From positions 1 through 64,000 of the forward strand of contig NZ_BMDZ01000015.1 of NCBI RefSeq assembly GCF_014636235.1: a DNA stretch of 64,000 nt. Direction: 5' to 3'. The notes beneath the pieces are model-generated. The model saw only the letters and a list, made by a program, of their open reading frames with translations, had not been told where the DNA came from and did no database searches. Positions 20,538 through 44,056 of this stretch are shown here, one piece after another. The stretch's first letter is position 1, and each line of letters opens with the position of its first letter. Both the position numbers and the translations under genes were made by a program. This DNA is from Tistrella bauzanensis (GTDB lineage: Bacteria; Pseudomonadota; Alphaproteobacteria; Tistrellales; Tistrellaceae).

Positions 20538-22516
20538 CCGGCATCCGGTCGAGCAGGTCGACGAAATCGCGGGCGATATCCCCGGCGGTCTGCCGGTCGA
20601 TGCGGCTGCCATCGATGCCCCAGCGCAGTTCCAGCCGGTCCCCCGGAATGGCCGCGAGTGTCAGCGGATAATGGGTCCGTTCGGCCATCGCCACCCGCCG
20701 GGTGACGGCCCCCAGGCCCGATGACCGCAGGCCCGCTTCCACCGGATAATTCTCGAACACCAGCAGGCTGTCGAACAATGCGTCGCCGCTCAGTCCCGAC
20801 CAGCGCTGCACGGCACCCAGCGGCGTTGCCTCCACCGCCCGCAGTGCACCGTTCATGGCCTGAAGATCGCGCAGCCAGTCATCCAGCCGCCGCGCCGGGT
20901 CCAGATCCACCCACAGCGGCAGGCTGTTGATGAACAGGCCCAGCATCCGGTCGGCGCCCGGCAGATCGGCGGGACGGCCCGACACCGTCACGCCGAACAC
21001 CACCTGATCGCGCGCGCCGAAGCGCGCCAGCAGCAGCGCCCAGGCGCCCTGCACCAGCGTGTTGACGGTGACATTGGCGGCAGCCGCCACCACGCGCAGC
21101 CGTTCGGTCTGCGCCGCATCGAGCGGGGTTTCCAATGTAAATGACCCTTGGCGGTCCGCGGGCCCGGTTATCCAGCTCCCCAGCCGGGCCGGTTCGTCCA
21201 CCCGCGCGATCTGCGCCCGCCACCAGGGCTCGGGATCGGGCTGGCGCTGCGTCCAGGCGACGTAATCGCGATAGGGCGGCACCGGCGGCAGAACCGGCGC
21301 CTCGTCACGGCTGGTGGCATCGTAATCGGCGACGATCTCGGCCATGAACCGCGCCAGACTCCAGCCATCGCTCAAGGCGTGATGGCTGGTCCAGATCAGG
21401 TCATGGCCGCCATCGGGCCGGCTGAACAGGGCCAGCCGCATCAAGGGTGCCGTGGTGACGTCGATCCCGGCCGCGCGATCCTCCGCACACCAGGCCACCA
21501 GCCGATGGTCATGGGCCGACTGATCGGCCGCCTGCCAGTGATGATGCCTGACCGGCAGGCCTGCCCGCCGCCGCACCACCTGCATGGCGGAACCGCCATG
21601 GCGCCAGTCGAAGCCCGTGCGCAGGATCGGGTGGCGATCCACCGCCCGCTCCCAGGCCGCCACCAGCCGCGCGCAGTCGGCATCCGGTTCAAGGGTCAGA
21701 TGCAACTGGTTGAGATACAGGCCGGTGCCGTCACCGGCGCTGTGGAACAGCAGCCCCTGTTGCAGGGCGGTTGCCGGATAGATGTCTTCCACCGCATCCA
21801 GCGCCACATCCAGCCGCGCAAGCGCCGGGGCATCGAGCCCGGCCAGTGGGAAATCGGCCGGCACCGCCAGCGGCCGGCCATGCAGCCCATGGTCGATCAG
21901 CGCCCGCAGCGCCGTCGCGAAACGATCGGACAGCCCGGCCAGGGCCGCGTCATCCGCCACCGCGCCATCCGACCGCCACGACACCGACAGCCGGCCGCCG
22001 CTGATCTTCGCATCGACGGCAAGCTTGTGGTCGCTGAACCGCAATCCCTCGGCAATGCTCCGGCCCGGCGCCTCGCCCGCCAGCGTGAAGCAGTCACCGG
22101 CCGCCACCCCAAGATCGATCCGGCCCAGATAGTTGAAGCCGATATCGGCCACAGGCATCGCCGCCTGGGCATCGGCCGGCAGCATGCCGAAGCGAATGCC
22201 GTGATCCGGCACGGCACGCAGGCGCTGGCGGGTATCGGCCAGCACCGCAGCCCACTCGCCGCCCACAGCGATCGCCACCGGATAGCGGCTGGTGAACCAG
22301 CCCACGGTGCGGCTGACATCCAGTCCGGTCAGGCCCGGCGCCGATATCTCCAGATCGCGGCCATGACCTTCCAGGTCGATCAGCACCCGTTCGGCTCCGG
22401 TGACGCCACCGACCGCCATCGCCAGTGCGGCCACCAGCAGATCGTCGACACCGATCCGCAGTCGACGGGGCAGATCCTCGGTCAGCAGCCGGGTTTCAGC
22501 CGCATCCAGAGCCCAG

Positions 22517-36841
<14,325 letters not shown>

Positions 36842-36908
36842 ATGCCTGTGCTCCAGCCGTCTGTCGCAGTGCCGTGGAAGAGGTGCCGAGAGGAGATGCC
36901 GGCGCAGA

Positions 36909-38426
36909 TCAGCCGCGCGCGCCAAGCCGAAGCCCGGCCACCAGCGGCTCGATCCAGTCCTCGGGGATGATCGGCTGGTGATAGACGCATTCATCCGACA
37001 GGATCGACGAGCCATGCAGCCGGCCCATGGGCACCAGCACCATCTCGCCGGGCGCCAGTTCCAGCGACATGCCCAGATTGCCCCAGAACACCATGTCGCC
37101 GGTCTCCACCGCGACCAGCCGGTGATCGTCGTGGACATGGGTGGTGGAGCACATCTCGCGCGGCTCCACGAAGGTCTCGCGGTCGATATCCGGGCATTCG
37201 GCCTGAATGCGGCGGTCGATCATGCCGGCGATGTCGCGATAGCGGTCGATCGATGACAGCCATTGCAACTGTTCCGACAGATCGCGCTCCGCCGCCATCC
37301 GCATGGCCGATGCCGCGGCCAGCCCCTGGCCGATGCGGGCCAGACCCGCCTGACCGAAACGGGCCTCGGCAACCTCCTGCGCCCGCGCGAAACGCCGCCC
37401 CAGATCCTCGATCGCCGCCGCCGGGGTCAGGTTGTGGCCGGCAAGGCCGCCACCGCCACCCACGCCGCCCGCCATCGCTCCGGCATCGATCCCCAGCCCC
37501 TCGGCCGCCTGCGCCAGCAGGCAGCCGAACGAGATCCACTCGGCCTCGGCCGCGAAGGCGGCCCCCCACAAGGCCAGCGCACGATCGGGCCTTGCTGCCA
37601 GCGCATGCAGCAGGTTGCAACTGCCAAGACTGGTCGACAGATAGAACTGCCAATAGGAATGCGGCTTCAGGTCGACGTCGCAATGCCGGGCCAGCCGGGC
37701 GATCAGCCGGTCATCCACGGCATCGAGCACCAGCTTCGGCGCGCCATCGGCACCCAGCGGCTGAAAGAAGCCCGCGGCCCCGGCCCGCGCCAGGGCGGCA
37801 CGGCGGGTTTCGGCCAGGCTCCATTTCTGGATCAGGATGAAGCGCAGCCCCTGTTCCAGAAAATCCTTGGCGCGCAGATGGCCGGCCACCAGCCCCCAGA
37901 ATCCCGCCTCGCGGTTCAGGATGTCGCGCAGCAGATCGGCCTGCTCTCCGGCATCGACCGGCGCCGGCGCATCCGACACGTGATCGAAGACGAAATCTTC
38001 CAGAAACGGCCGGATGCGCGCACCCATGGTCCGGCTCTCCGCGCCATAGAAGCGCTCGAAATCGGCCAGGGCGTCCGGGCTGCCGTCACGCGGCAGGCGG
38101 CAGATATCCATCTCGTTGATCGACAGCAGCAGCCGCTGGGCCGCCAGCGACGGCAGCAGCGTCACCGTCTCAGGCGTCACGGCATCGTCGAAGCGGATGA
38201 AGGACAGATCCTCGGGCCGCGCCGGACGGCGATAGAAATCCTCGTCCAGCACCAGTTCGTCGACCATGGCGCTGCGATAGGGATGCAGATCGGCGAAGCT
38301 GGCGACCAGATCGCGCATCGCATCCTGCTGGCCCCGATGGCGGGCGAAGCTGAACAATCGCGGCGTGCTGTCGGTCATGGGGTTGGCAGCGGAAGGGCTG
38401 GCGGCGCGGGTGGCGGTATCGGACAT
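36909..38426 (-). CDS. Helical protein with C-terminal cupin, SznF/GrbD-like candidate in N-N ligand formation
   Basis: A 505-residue protein. The C-terminal ~90 residues are a cupin: THVHDDH (His430, His432, His435) followed by GEMVLVPMGRLHGSS (His471), which fits the two cupin metal motifs. The N-terminal ~400 residues are mostly helical, with a PHSYWQFYLSTSLGSCNLLHAL block (residues 255-276), and recall the haem-oxygenase-like metalloproteins that sit in front of the cupin in SznF. I could not assign a full set of di-iron ligands by eye, so this resemblance is tentative. SznF/StzF makes the N-nitroso group of streptozotocin from an arginine derivative. Gramibactin-type clusters carry two dedicated proteins (GrbD, GrbE) for graminine. 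Lying directly upstream of an NRPS bearing a YqcI/YcgG domain, it probably acts in the same reaction sequence. Start at 38,426; an internal Met17 is possible. Confidence 0.6.
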   Translation of the reverse strand: MSDTATRAASPSAANPMTDSTPRLFSFARHRGQQDAMRDLVASFADLHPYRSAMVDELVLDEDFYRRPARPEDLSFIRFDDAVTPETVTLLPSLAAQRLLLSINEMDICRLPRDGSPDALADFERFYGAESRTMGARIRPFLEDFVFDHVSDAPAPVDAGEQADLLRDILNREAGFWGLVAGHLRAKDFLEQGLRFILIQKWSLAETRRAALARAGAAGFFQPLGADGAPKLVLDAVDDRLIARLARHCDVDLKPHSYWQFYLSTSLGSCNLLHALAARPDRALALWGAAFAAEAEWISFGCLLAQAAEGLGIDAGAMAGGVGGGGGLAGHNLTPAAAIEDLGRRFARAQEVAEARFGQAGLARIGQGLAAASAMRMAAERDLSEQLQWLSSIDRYRDIAGMIDRRIQAECPDIDRETFVEPREMCSTTHVHDDHRLVAVETGDMVFWGNLGMSLELAPGEMVLVPMGRLHGSSILSDECVYHQPIIPEDWIEPLVAGLRLGARG

Positions 38427-38564
38427 GTCGTCGGGTTTCCCATATAGGCGCGGAGGGCTGGCGCGGAGGGATGGCGCCGCTCCTCGCCGATCGGTCTGAT
38501 GGCTGGCTGCCTGATAGCTGGCTGGTCGGTGCGGTTGCGGTAGCCGGGCGCGCGGCGTGGCCGG

Positions 38565-39656
38565 TCAGCCGCCGGCCACACCATGCGGCCCGGGCATGCC
38601 ATGAGGTTCAGCCATGCCATGCGGTTCCGCCATGGCGACCAGAATCCGCCGTGGGCCGCTGAACGGCGCACGGCCATGGCTGACCAGCATGTTGTCGAGC
38701 ATCAGCACATCGCCACGCGCCCAGGCGAAGCGCAGCATCTCGGCCTGATAGGCGCCGCGGATCTCGTCGAGCACCGCGTCTTCCAGCGGCGCGCCATCGC
38801 CGTAATAGACGTTGCGGGGCAGGTCTTCCTCGTCCACCACCGACAGCAGCGTCTCGCGCAGATCCGGATCCAGTGCCGAGACATGGAACAGATGCGCCTG
38901 ATTGAACCACACCGCCTCGCCGGTCTGCGGATGCACCGCTTCCGACTGGCAGATCTGGCGGGTGCGCAGCCGGTCGTCGTCGAGCCAGTCCCAGGCGATG
39001 CCCTGCGCGCGGCAGAAGCCCTCGACCGCGCGCCGGTCGCTGGTACCGAAAACCTGCGACCAGGGCAGGTCCAGCCCGCCGCCATAATTGCGGACATACA
39101 TCAGCCCGCGGTCGGCGAAACGCCGCCGGATCGCCGGGTCGATGCGCGCCAGCACGGCGCGGCTGTCGGCGATCGGCGTCTCGCCGGCGGTCTCGGGTGC
39201 CACGTCGCAATAGAACCAGATCTTCATCGGCCAGCGCCGGGTATAGGACTGCTCGTTATGCTGAGGGATCCACTGATGCGCGGGATATTCGGTCGAGGAA
39301 TAGACCCCACCCTCGATCCGGCTGCGCGGGGTGGAGCCGAATTCGTAATCGAGCAGCCCGTCGCCACCGCCACCGCCATCGGCAAAGCCGCGGGCAAGGG
39401 CGTGGAAGGCAGCGGCGCCCGCGACCGTGAAGCCGCGAAACAGCACCGCGCCGCAATCATCCAGATGCAGCGCCGCCAGATGGCGAAGCTGATCGGCATG
39501 GGCCTCTATCGGCCGGGCGGAGATGGCATCGGCCGGTTGAACGGTGACCAGACGTGTGCCGGCCTGCTGGAACGCGCCAACGGTCAGGTCCGCGCCGGCC
39601 GGGGGGCCTCCGGAAGCGGTGACGATCAAGGGGATGACCCTTCGGCTTGAAGACAT
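38565..39656 (-). CDS. TauD/SyrP-type Fe(II)/2-oxoglutarate hydroxylase, probable aspartyl beta-hydroxylase
   Basis: A 363-residue TfdA/TauD-family dioxygenase. The iron site is visible as H-x-E in IPQHNEQSY (about residue 135) with the distal histidine in LVSHGRAPF (about residue 342). The region around EFGSTPRSRIEGGVYSSTEYP and the WFNQAHLFH block are typical of SyrP-like enzymes, which hydroxylate amino acids bound to carrier proteins. Module 6 of the NRPS has an aspartate-like code, so the likely product is beta-hydroxyaspartate, a bidentate iron ligand. Module 7 (Asp/Asn-like) is an alternative partner. It lies 33 bases downstream of mbtH on the same strand. A poly-Gly run (about residues 92-98) is unusual. 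The last ~20 codons after VAMAEPHG are Gly/Pro/His repeats of doubtful importance. Confidence 0.82.
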   Translation of the reverse strand: MSSSRRVIPLIVTASGGPPAGADLTVGAFQQAGTRLVTVQPADAISARPIEAHADQLRHLAALHLDDCGAVLFRGFTVAGAAAFHALARGFADGGGGGDGLLDYEFGSTPRSRIEGGVYSSTEYPAHQWIPQHNEQSYTRRWPMKIWFYCDVAPETAGETPIADSRAVLARIDPAIRRRFADRGLMYVRNYGGGLDLPWSQVFGTSDRRAVEGFCRAQGIAWDWLDDDRLRTRQICQSEAVHPQTGEAVWFNQAHLFHVSALDPDLRETLLSVVDEEDLPRNVYYGDGAPLEDAVLDEIRGAYQAEMLRFAWARGDVLMLDNMLVSHGRAPFSGPRRILVAMAEPHGMAEPHGMPGPHGVAGG

Positions 39657-39689
39657 GTCAGGGGCGGTATGGCTGTCCGCGCGGTGCGA

Positions 39690-39908
39690 TCACGACGCGG
39701 CTTCGGCGCCATCCATGGCCCGGCGCAGGCTCAATGGCCGCATATCGGTCCAGACCTCGTCGATATAGGCGAGGCAGTCGGCCTTGGGCCCCTGCTTGCC
39801 CACCGTGCGCCACCCGGCCGGCACCGGCTTATAGGTCGGCCAGATCGAATACTGCTCCTCGTGGTTCACCACCACGTCGAACACCGTATTATCGTCGCCC
39901 CAGCTCAT
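39690..39908 (-). CDS. mbtH: MbtH-like protein, NRPS adenylation-domain partner
   Basis: This 72-residue protein has nearly the whole MbtH signature: [36 protein letters not shown]. MbtH proteins bind adenylation domains and are needed for their solubility or activity. I chose the ATG at 39,908, which has a GGAG site about 8 bases upstream. The in-frame ATG at 39,932 has no ribosome site and almost touches the Fur-like palindrome. It is the first gene of the siderophore operon. Confidence 0.95.
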   Translation of the reverse strand: MSWGDDNTVFDVVVNHEEQYSIWPTYKPVPAGWRTVGKQGPKADCLAYIDEVWTDMRPLSLRRAMDGAEAAS

Positions 39909-39935
39909 GGGTAGATCTCCGTCCAGTTGCATGTA

Positions 39936-39956
39936 TGCAAACGATTCTCATTTGCA
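39936..39956. promoter_or_regulatory. Putative Fur box upstream of the siderophore operon
   Basis: A 21-base near-palindrome with perfect outer half-sites TGCAAA and TTTGCA around a GAGAAT-type core (minus-strand reading). It fits the general Fur-box pattern of AT-rich hexamers in inverted repeat and sits 28 bases upstream of the mbtH start. It should allow iron-replete repression of the whole locus. No DNA-binding data can be inferred beyond the pattern. Confidence 0.75.
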
Positions 39957-40000
39957 GTCGTAGCTAGGACGGATGCGGTTCAGGAATTTTCAGGGCCGCG

Positions 40001-40014
40001 GCAGATTTTTCTGC
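40001..40014 (-). terminator. Small hairpin after fecR
   Basis: GCAGA-TTTT-TCTGC forms a five-base-pair stem in the 73-base gap between the fecR-like stop and the Fur-like palindrome. The stem is short and lacks a clear U tract on the minus strand, so a terminator role is weakly supported. Confidence 0.25.
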
Positions 40015-40029
40015 AACTGGCAGTCAGAA

Positions 40030-41079
40030 TTAACCAACAATAAGCATGTAGGGCGTGATGGTGGTCACCTTGCCCCCATAGGGCGTCAGCGCGGTGCGCA
40101 GGGCCGATACCGGGTTGCGCAGGTCATAGACGCCGGTCACGCGGCGGTCTTCAAGCGCCCGGTCGCGCACCACGATCATGCCGGGGTAATAGCGGCGGAT
40201 CTGGTCGATCACCTGGCCCAGCGGCATGTTTTCCACCACCAGCAGTCCATCGCGCCAGGCGGCGACCTGGGCCGGCGGCAGGCGATCTTCGGTGAAGCGG
40301 CCGGTGGCACGGTCGATCCGCAGCCGCCCGCCGGGGCCCAGCCGTGTCTCCCGCGGGGCCGCCGCCGGCACGGTGCCGTCATAGCGGACATGCACCGCGC
40401 CGCTTTCCACCCCCACGCTCAACATCGCCGGATCCAGCCCCACGCCGAAGGCGGTGCCGATATCGACCACGGTCATCGCGTCGCCGGTCACCGCGAACCG
40501 GCGGCTGCGATCCTCGGCAACGGTGAAGAAGGCATCGCCCTGCAAGACATCGACGCGCCTCTGGCTCTGGTCATAGGACACGGTGATCGCGCTGGCCGCG
40601 TTCAGGATCACCACGGTGCCGTCCTCCAGCACCACTTCGCGGCGCTCCCCCGCGCCGGTGACATGATCGGCCCGCAGATGCAGCACGGCCTGCGGCAGCA
40701 CCGCAACCGCCAGAGAGGCCGCGATCGCAAGCGCGGTCGCGGCCGCGACGACGCGAACCCCGCGCCGCCGCCGCCGCGGCGGCGCCAGCACGGTCACGGA
40801 TGCGGACGGTGGCTCAACGGCCGCCGGCACCGGCTCCCCAGTCGCCGCTTGATGCCGGCCAGACGGCTCCGGTCGCGATGTCATGCCAGACACGGCACCG
40901 GTCAGACGCCAGACGCGCACGGCCCGCGTCCAGGCACGGTCATGGGCGTCGCTGGCGGCGCGCCAGCCATCGAGGGCCACGCGCAGCCGGGCGTCGTCGG
41001 GGTCGGCCTGAATTTTCAGCAGCCAGTCCAGTGCTTCGTCCCACACCGGATCGGTCTTGTCGTCGGAATGCCCCGTCAT
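40030..41079 (-). CDS. fecR: FecR-family anti-sigma/sigma regulator
   Basis: This 349-residue protein has a cytoplasmic N-terminal domain (DPVWDEALDWLLKIQADPDDARLRVALDGWRAAS, residues 10-43) and a Pro/Arg-rich linker. One membrane span follows at about residues 110-130 (VVAAATALAIAASLAVAV). The periplasmic FecR domain (REVVLEDGTVVILNAASAI, VDVLQGDAFFTVAED) comes next, and the C-terminal ~70 residues resemble an STN-type fold (LVVENMPLGQVIDQIRRYYPG). FecR proteins relay the state of an outer-membrane receptor to their partner sigma factor. It lies 182 bases downstream of the sigma gene, and directly after it comes the siderophore operon, which it probably helps control. The cognate TonB-dependent receptor is not in the window. 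Confidence 0.9.
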   Translation of the reverse strand: MTGHSDDKTDPVWDEALDWLLKIQADPDDARLRVALDGWRAASDAHDRAWTRAVRVWRLTGAVSGMTSRPEPSGRHQAATGEPVPAAVEPPSASVTVLAPPRRRRRGVRVVAAATALAIAASLAVAVLPQAVLHLRADHVTGAGERREVVLEDGTVVILNAASAITVSYDQSQRRVDVLQGDAFFTVAEDRSRRFAVTGDAMTVVDIGTAFGVGLDPAMLSVGVESGAVHVRYDGTVPAAAPRETRLGPGGRLRIDRATGRFTEDRLPPAQVAAWRDGLLVVENMPLGQVIDQIRRYYPGMIVVRDRALEDRRVTGVYDLRNPVSALRTALTPYGGKVTTITPYMLIVG

Positions 41080-41261
41080 ACCCCTCAGGCGTCCGGATCT
41101 GTCAGCCGCTCCGCGGCACGGACCATGATTGGTCCGCCCTACCCATTCAAGACGGGCCGGCCGCCTGTTTTTTCAGGCAATGTTCCAGCGGACGCAAGAT
41201 TATTATGCGTGCCTGCAACGGCCTGTCATGCGTACACGCCACCGGCAGCCGGATCGGCCGG
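41080..41261 (-). other. Gap between the sigma factor and fecR
   Basis: This 182-base interval has no convincing gene. It contains a small inverted repeat, GCCTG-TTTTTT-CAGGC, at 41,163-41,178, which could form a weak hairpin in the transcript. No Fur-like or other recognisable operator was seen. Confidence 0.4.
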
Positions 41262-41807
41262 TCAATCCAGCGCGTCCAGCCTGGCCGCACAATGGGTCAT
41301 CGCCTTCTTGACCATCTGGTGCACCAGGGTCACCGACACGCCCAGGCCGTCAGCCACATCCTGAAGCGAGCGGCCGCCCATGCGGTGCTGTTCAAAGGCG
41401 ATGCGGGTCCGTTCGGGCAGGTCGGCCAGCGCCTCGGCCACCACCCGCAGCTCGTCGCGGTCGATCGCCTCCTGCTCCGGCGTCGGCGTGGCCGATGGCA
41501 GCGCGTGGAAGGCATCATCGCCCAGATCGGTGATCCGCCCCAAGGCCCGGTGGCGTTCCCAGTCCATCGCGATGTTGCGCACGATGCGGTACAGATAGGC
41601 CACCGGATGCAGGATCGGCTTGCGGTCGGCGGGCAGGCTTGCGGTGCCCGCGAAGCGTAGATAGGCTTCCTGAACGACGTCCTCGGCCCAGGCACGGCTG
41701 CCCAGCAGCGGCGCTGCATAATCCACCAGCGCCGATCTGTGGGCCAGATAGACCTGAAGCTTCTGATCGGCATCGGTCACGGACGGGGTCGCCATTCTGC
41801 CGCTCAT
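41262..41807 (-). CDS. fecI: ECF RNA polymerase sigma factor, FecI-like
   Basis: Sigma region 2 is visible in the block LVDYAAPLLGSRAWAEDVVQEAYLRF, and region 4 in LADLPERTRIAFEQHRMGGRSLQDVADGLGVSVTLVHQMVKKAM. Iron-starvation sigma factors of this type are activated by a FecR partner and transcribe siderophore uptake or synthesis genes. I placed the start at the ATG at 41,807, giving 181 residues. The ATG at 41,795 is as plausible, and neither has a strong ribosome site. The longer frame to 41,915 would run through the Fur-like element and lacks family homology. Confidence 0.88.
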   Translation of the reverse strand: MSGRMATPSVTDADQKLQVYLAHRSALVDYAAPLLGSRAWAEDVVQEAYLRFAGTASLPADRKPILHPVAYLYRIVRNIAMDWERHRALGRITDLGDDAFHALPSATPTPEQEAIDRDELRVVAEALADLPERTRIAFEQHRMGGRSLQDVADGLGVSVTLVHQMVKKAMTHCAARLDALD

Positions 41808-41850
41808 GGGTTGGAGTGCGGTGACGCCAGACACTGTGCCAGTAGATGCG

Positions 41851-41871
41851 TGCAACTGCAACTTACTCGCA
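41851..41871. promoter_or_regulatory. Possible weak Fur box upstream of the ECF sigma gene
   Basis: Read on the minus strand, this 21-base stretch starts TGCGAGT and ends GTTGCA. By eye it shares 13 of 21 positions with the stronger element at 39,936-39,956. It lies about 44 bases upstream of the chosen sigma-gene start, where repression would act. The match is imperfect. Confidence 0.4.
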
Positions 41872-41934
41872 TCGTTTCCCAGTGATGGCGCCAAAATCAC
41901 ACAACCCGGACGCATCGACCCAAGGCAATCGGCC

Positions 41935-42897
41935 TCAGCGCCGGGGCATCATGGGCCATAGCAGGTTCAGGCTGCGGTCCGCAACCCGGATGCGTGTCGG
42001 CGTGGTCGCGATCGGGTCGCCATCGGCCTGCACCGACAGGCCGCGCGGTGCCAGAATCTCCACCGACCGCGCCGGCACAACACGCACATCGCCCAGCCGC
42101 GCCAGCCGGCCAAGGCCCAGGGCCACGCCATACCGGGCCAGATTGATCGCCCCGCCCCGCCCCAGCAGCACCACATTCATGCCCGGCCGGTTGATGTCGC
42201 CATCGGGCACGGCACGGAAGGCGCCACCATAGAACCGGCCATTGACCGCGATGGCGGCCACCGCCCGCGCGGGCTGCCCGTCGATCAGCAGATCGATCGG
42301 GGGAAAGCCATAGCGAAAAGCCTGCGCCAGCGTCGGTTGCAGATAGGCCAGCTTGCCCAGCCGCCATTTCATCTGCGGCCGGTCTGCCAGCGCCGCCACC
42401 ACCGCCGCATCGAACCCCACCCCCACCATCAGCAAGGCATAGCCGCCGGCGGCAGCGATCGGCGTCACCGGCCTGACCTGTCCATACAGGATCGGTTCCG
42501 CCAGCGATTGCGGATGGCGCGTCAGCCCCATCTCCAGGGCCAGAACATTGGCGGTGCCCACTGCCAGCACGCCCAGCGGCAGCGGCGAGGCGGCGGCGAT
42601 CAAGCCGCTGGCGGCGGCATTGATGGTGCCGTCGCCCCCGGCCGCGACCACGATATCGGCGTCCTCAGGCCCGGTGCCGCCGGCAATCGCGCCGATCTCT
42701 TCCGGTGTGCGGGCCTCGGCGATCAGCAACTGGCAGCCATTCGCCCGCAGCAGTTCCAGGGTCGCGGTCAGCAACCGCCGGCCCGCTCCGGTTCCGGCCA
42801 GCGGGTTGGCGATGACCAGCAGCCGTGGTGGCCGGGGCAATCTGCCGCCGCCGTCCATCGCCGCACCCAGGCGAACGGTCTCTGTTCCGGTTCTCAT
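41935..42897 (-). CDS. Diacylglycerol kinase/YegS-family lipid kinase
   Basis: A 320-residue protein (ATG at 42,897; ATG at 42,858 is an alternative). It has the DAGK catalytic fold: VIANPLAGTGAGRR near the N-terminus, the nucleotide-binding VVAAGGDGTINAAASGL block, then PLGVLAVGTANVLALEMG and VGVGFDAAVVAAL. The C-terminal beta-sandwich region (NGRFYGGAFRAVPDGDINRPGMNVVLLG and QADGDP) is typical. It would phosphorylate a lipid alcohol such as diacylglycerol. The gene stands alone, 37 bases past the longest possible sigma-gene start, and has no evident link to the siderophore locus. Confidence 0.85.
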   Translation of the reverse strand: MRTGTETVRLGAAMDGGGRLPRPPRLLVIANPLAGTGAGRRLLTATLELLRANGCQLLIAEARTPEEIGAIAGGTGPEDADIVVAAGGDGTINAAASGLIAAASPLPLGVLAVGTANVLALEMGLTRHPQSLAEPILYGQVRPVTPIAAAGGYALLMVGVGFDAAVVAALADRPQMKWRLGKLAYLQPTLAQAFRYGFPPIDLLIDGQPARAVAAIAVNGRFYGGAFRAVPDGDINRPGMNVVLLGRGGAINLARYGVALGLGRLARLGDVRVVPARSVEILAPRGLSVQADGDPIATTPTRIRVADRSLNLLWPMMPRR

Positions 42898-43294
42898 CAA
42901 TACCCGCAATCCATGAACACGCTGGCTGGCGCCTGCGCCGCAGGCGGGCCGCCGGGCAGTCTTGCAGACATCCCGACACCACGCCAGTTACGTCCCCAAG
43001 ACAGCGGCGGATGGCGATATGTGATAGATAATGACCGTTGACAGAACGCCACGGCCGACGCACTTTCCGCCCCATGTTGGATCATCGGTATTTTCACTGC
43101 GGCCTGAACCGGTCCGGAAATCTCATCGCGGGCACCCTGCCCCGGATACAGTCCGTATAAGAGGCTGGGTCCGGGGTTCTTGACGTCGGCCGTCCGACCT
43201 GTCGGGCGCGCCAGCCCCCTGTCAGGTCATGCCGCCGCCGCCCCGCCCACGGGCTCCGCCGCCGCCGCATGCAGCGCCCCCGGATACTGCCCCC
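42898..43294. other. Intergenic region between divergent lipid kinase and pseudouridine synthase genes
   Basis: Nearly 400 bases with only short, Pro/Arg-rich reading frames that look spurious. It presumably holds both promoters. I see no tRNA, no strong hairpin and no recognisable operator. Confidence 0.5.
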
Positions 43295-44056
43295 ATGCCC
43301 ATGCCCCGTCAGACGCCAGCGGTCTCGCCCGATCTGGCCAGCCTGCCGCGCGCCTTGTCGAAACTCGGCTATTGTTCCCGCACCGAAGCCGCGGCCCTGA
43401 TCGCGGCCGGGCGGGTCACCGTCGATGGCCGGCCCGCACGCGGCCTCACCCAGCGTGTCGATCTTGCAAACAGCGTTCTGCAGGTCGATGGCCAGCAGGT
43501 CGTGCCCGCAGGACCGGTCTATCTGATGCTCAACAAGCCGCGCGGGCTGATCACCACCCGCAGCGATCCCGGCCAGCGCGGCACGGTCCATGACTGTCTG
43601 GCCGGGCTCGATCTGCCCTTCATCTCGGCGGTGGGCCGGCTCGACCGGGCCAGCGAAGGCCTGTTGCTGATGACCAACGACACGCTGTGGGCGGAACGCC
43701 TGCTCAACCCGGCCTCGAACGTCGCCAAGACCTATCACGTCAAGATCGACCGCCCGGCCGACGGCAACCTGTTGCGGGCGCTGGAACAGGGCATCGACGG
43801 CCCCGAAGGCTGGCTTGCCGCCCGGTCGGCCCGTCTGCTGCGCTGTGGCCGCCGGTCGTCCTGGCTGGAAATCGTGTTGACGGAAGGCCGCAACCGCCAG
43901 ATCCGCCGCCTGCTGTCAGCGCGTGAGGCCGGTGTGCTGCGGCTGGTGCGGGTGGCCGTGGGCGGGGTGGCGCTGGGCGATCTGCCCAAGGCGGCGGTGC
44001 GGCCGCTGACCGATGACGAATGGTGCCGGCTGACCTGGCTGGAGCCGACCCGGTGA
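43295..44056 (+). CDS. Pseudouridine synthase, RsuA/RluB family
   Basis: The 253-residue protein has an N-terminal S4 RNA-binding domain (SKLGYCSRTEAAALIAAGRVTVDGRPARG) followed by the synthase core. The catalytic aspartate lies in AVGRLDRASEGLLLMTND (about residue 120 of this start), and the C-terminal motif EGRNRQIRRLLSA is intact. Such enzymes isomerise a single uridine in rRNA. Whether the target is 16S or 23S cannot be decided. The start was placed at the ATG at 43,295 because the upstream frame is only proline-rich filler. Its stop overlaps the start of the next gene. Confidence 0.88.
   Translation: MPMPRQTPAVSPDLASLPRALSKLGYCSRTEAAALIAAGRVTVDGRPARGLTQRVDLANSVLQVDGQQVVPAGPVYLMLNKPRGLITTRSDPGQRGTVHDCLAGLDLPFISAVGRLDRASEGLLLMTNDTLWAERLLNPASNVAKTYHVKIDRPADGNLLRALEQGIDGPEGWLAARSARLLRCGRRSSWLEIVLTEGRNRQIRRLLSAREAGVLRLVRVAVGGVALGDLPKAAVRPLTDDEWCRLTWLEPTR

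Noticed and set aside
36842..37138. The 99 codons upstream of the chosen NRPS start
   Set aside because: They overlap the 3' end of the cupin gene in another frame, are Trp/Arg-rich and unrelated to any domain; a good ribosome site precedes the ATG at 36,841.
38427..38677. A short minus-strand frame (38,375-38,677) between the cupin and TauD genes
   Set aside because: Arg/Pro-rich, overlaps both neighbours in another frame, and has no ribosome site.
41808..41915. N-terminal extension of the ECF sigma factor to 41,915
   Set aside because: The extra 36 residues lack family similarity and would place the Fur-like element inside the coding region.
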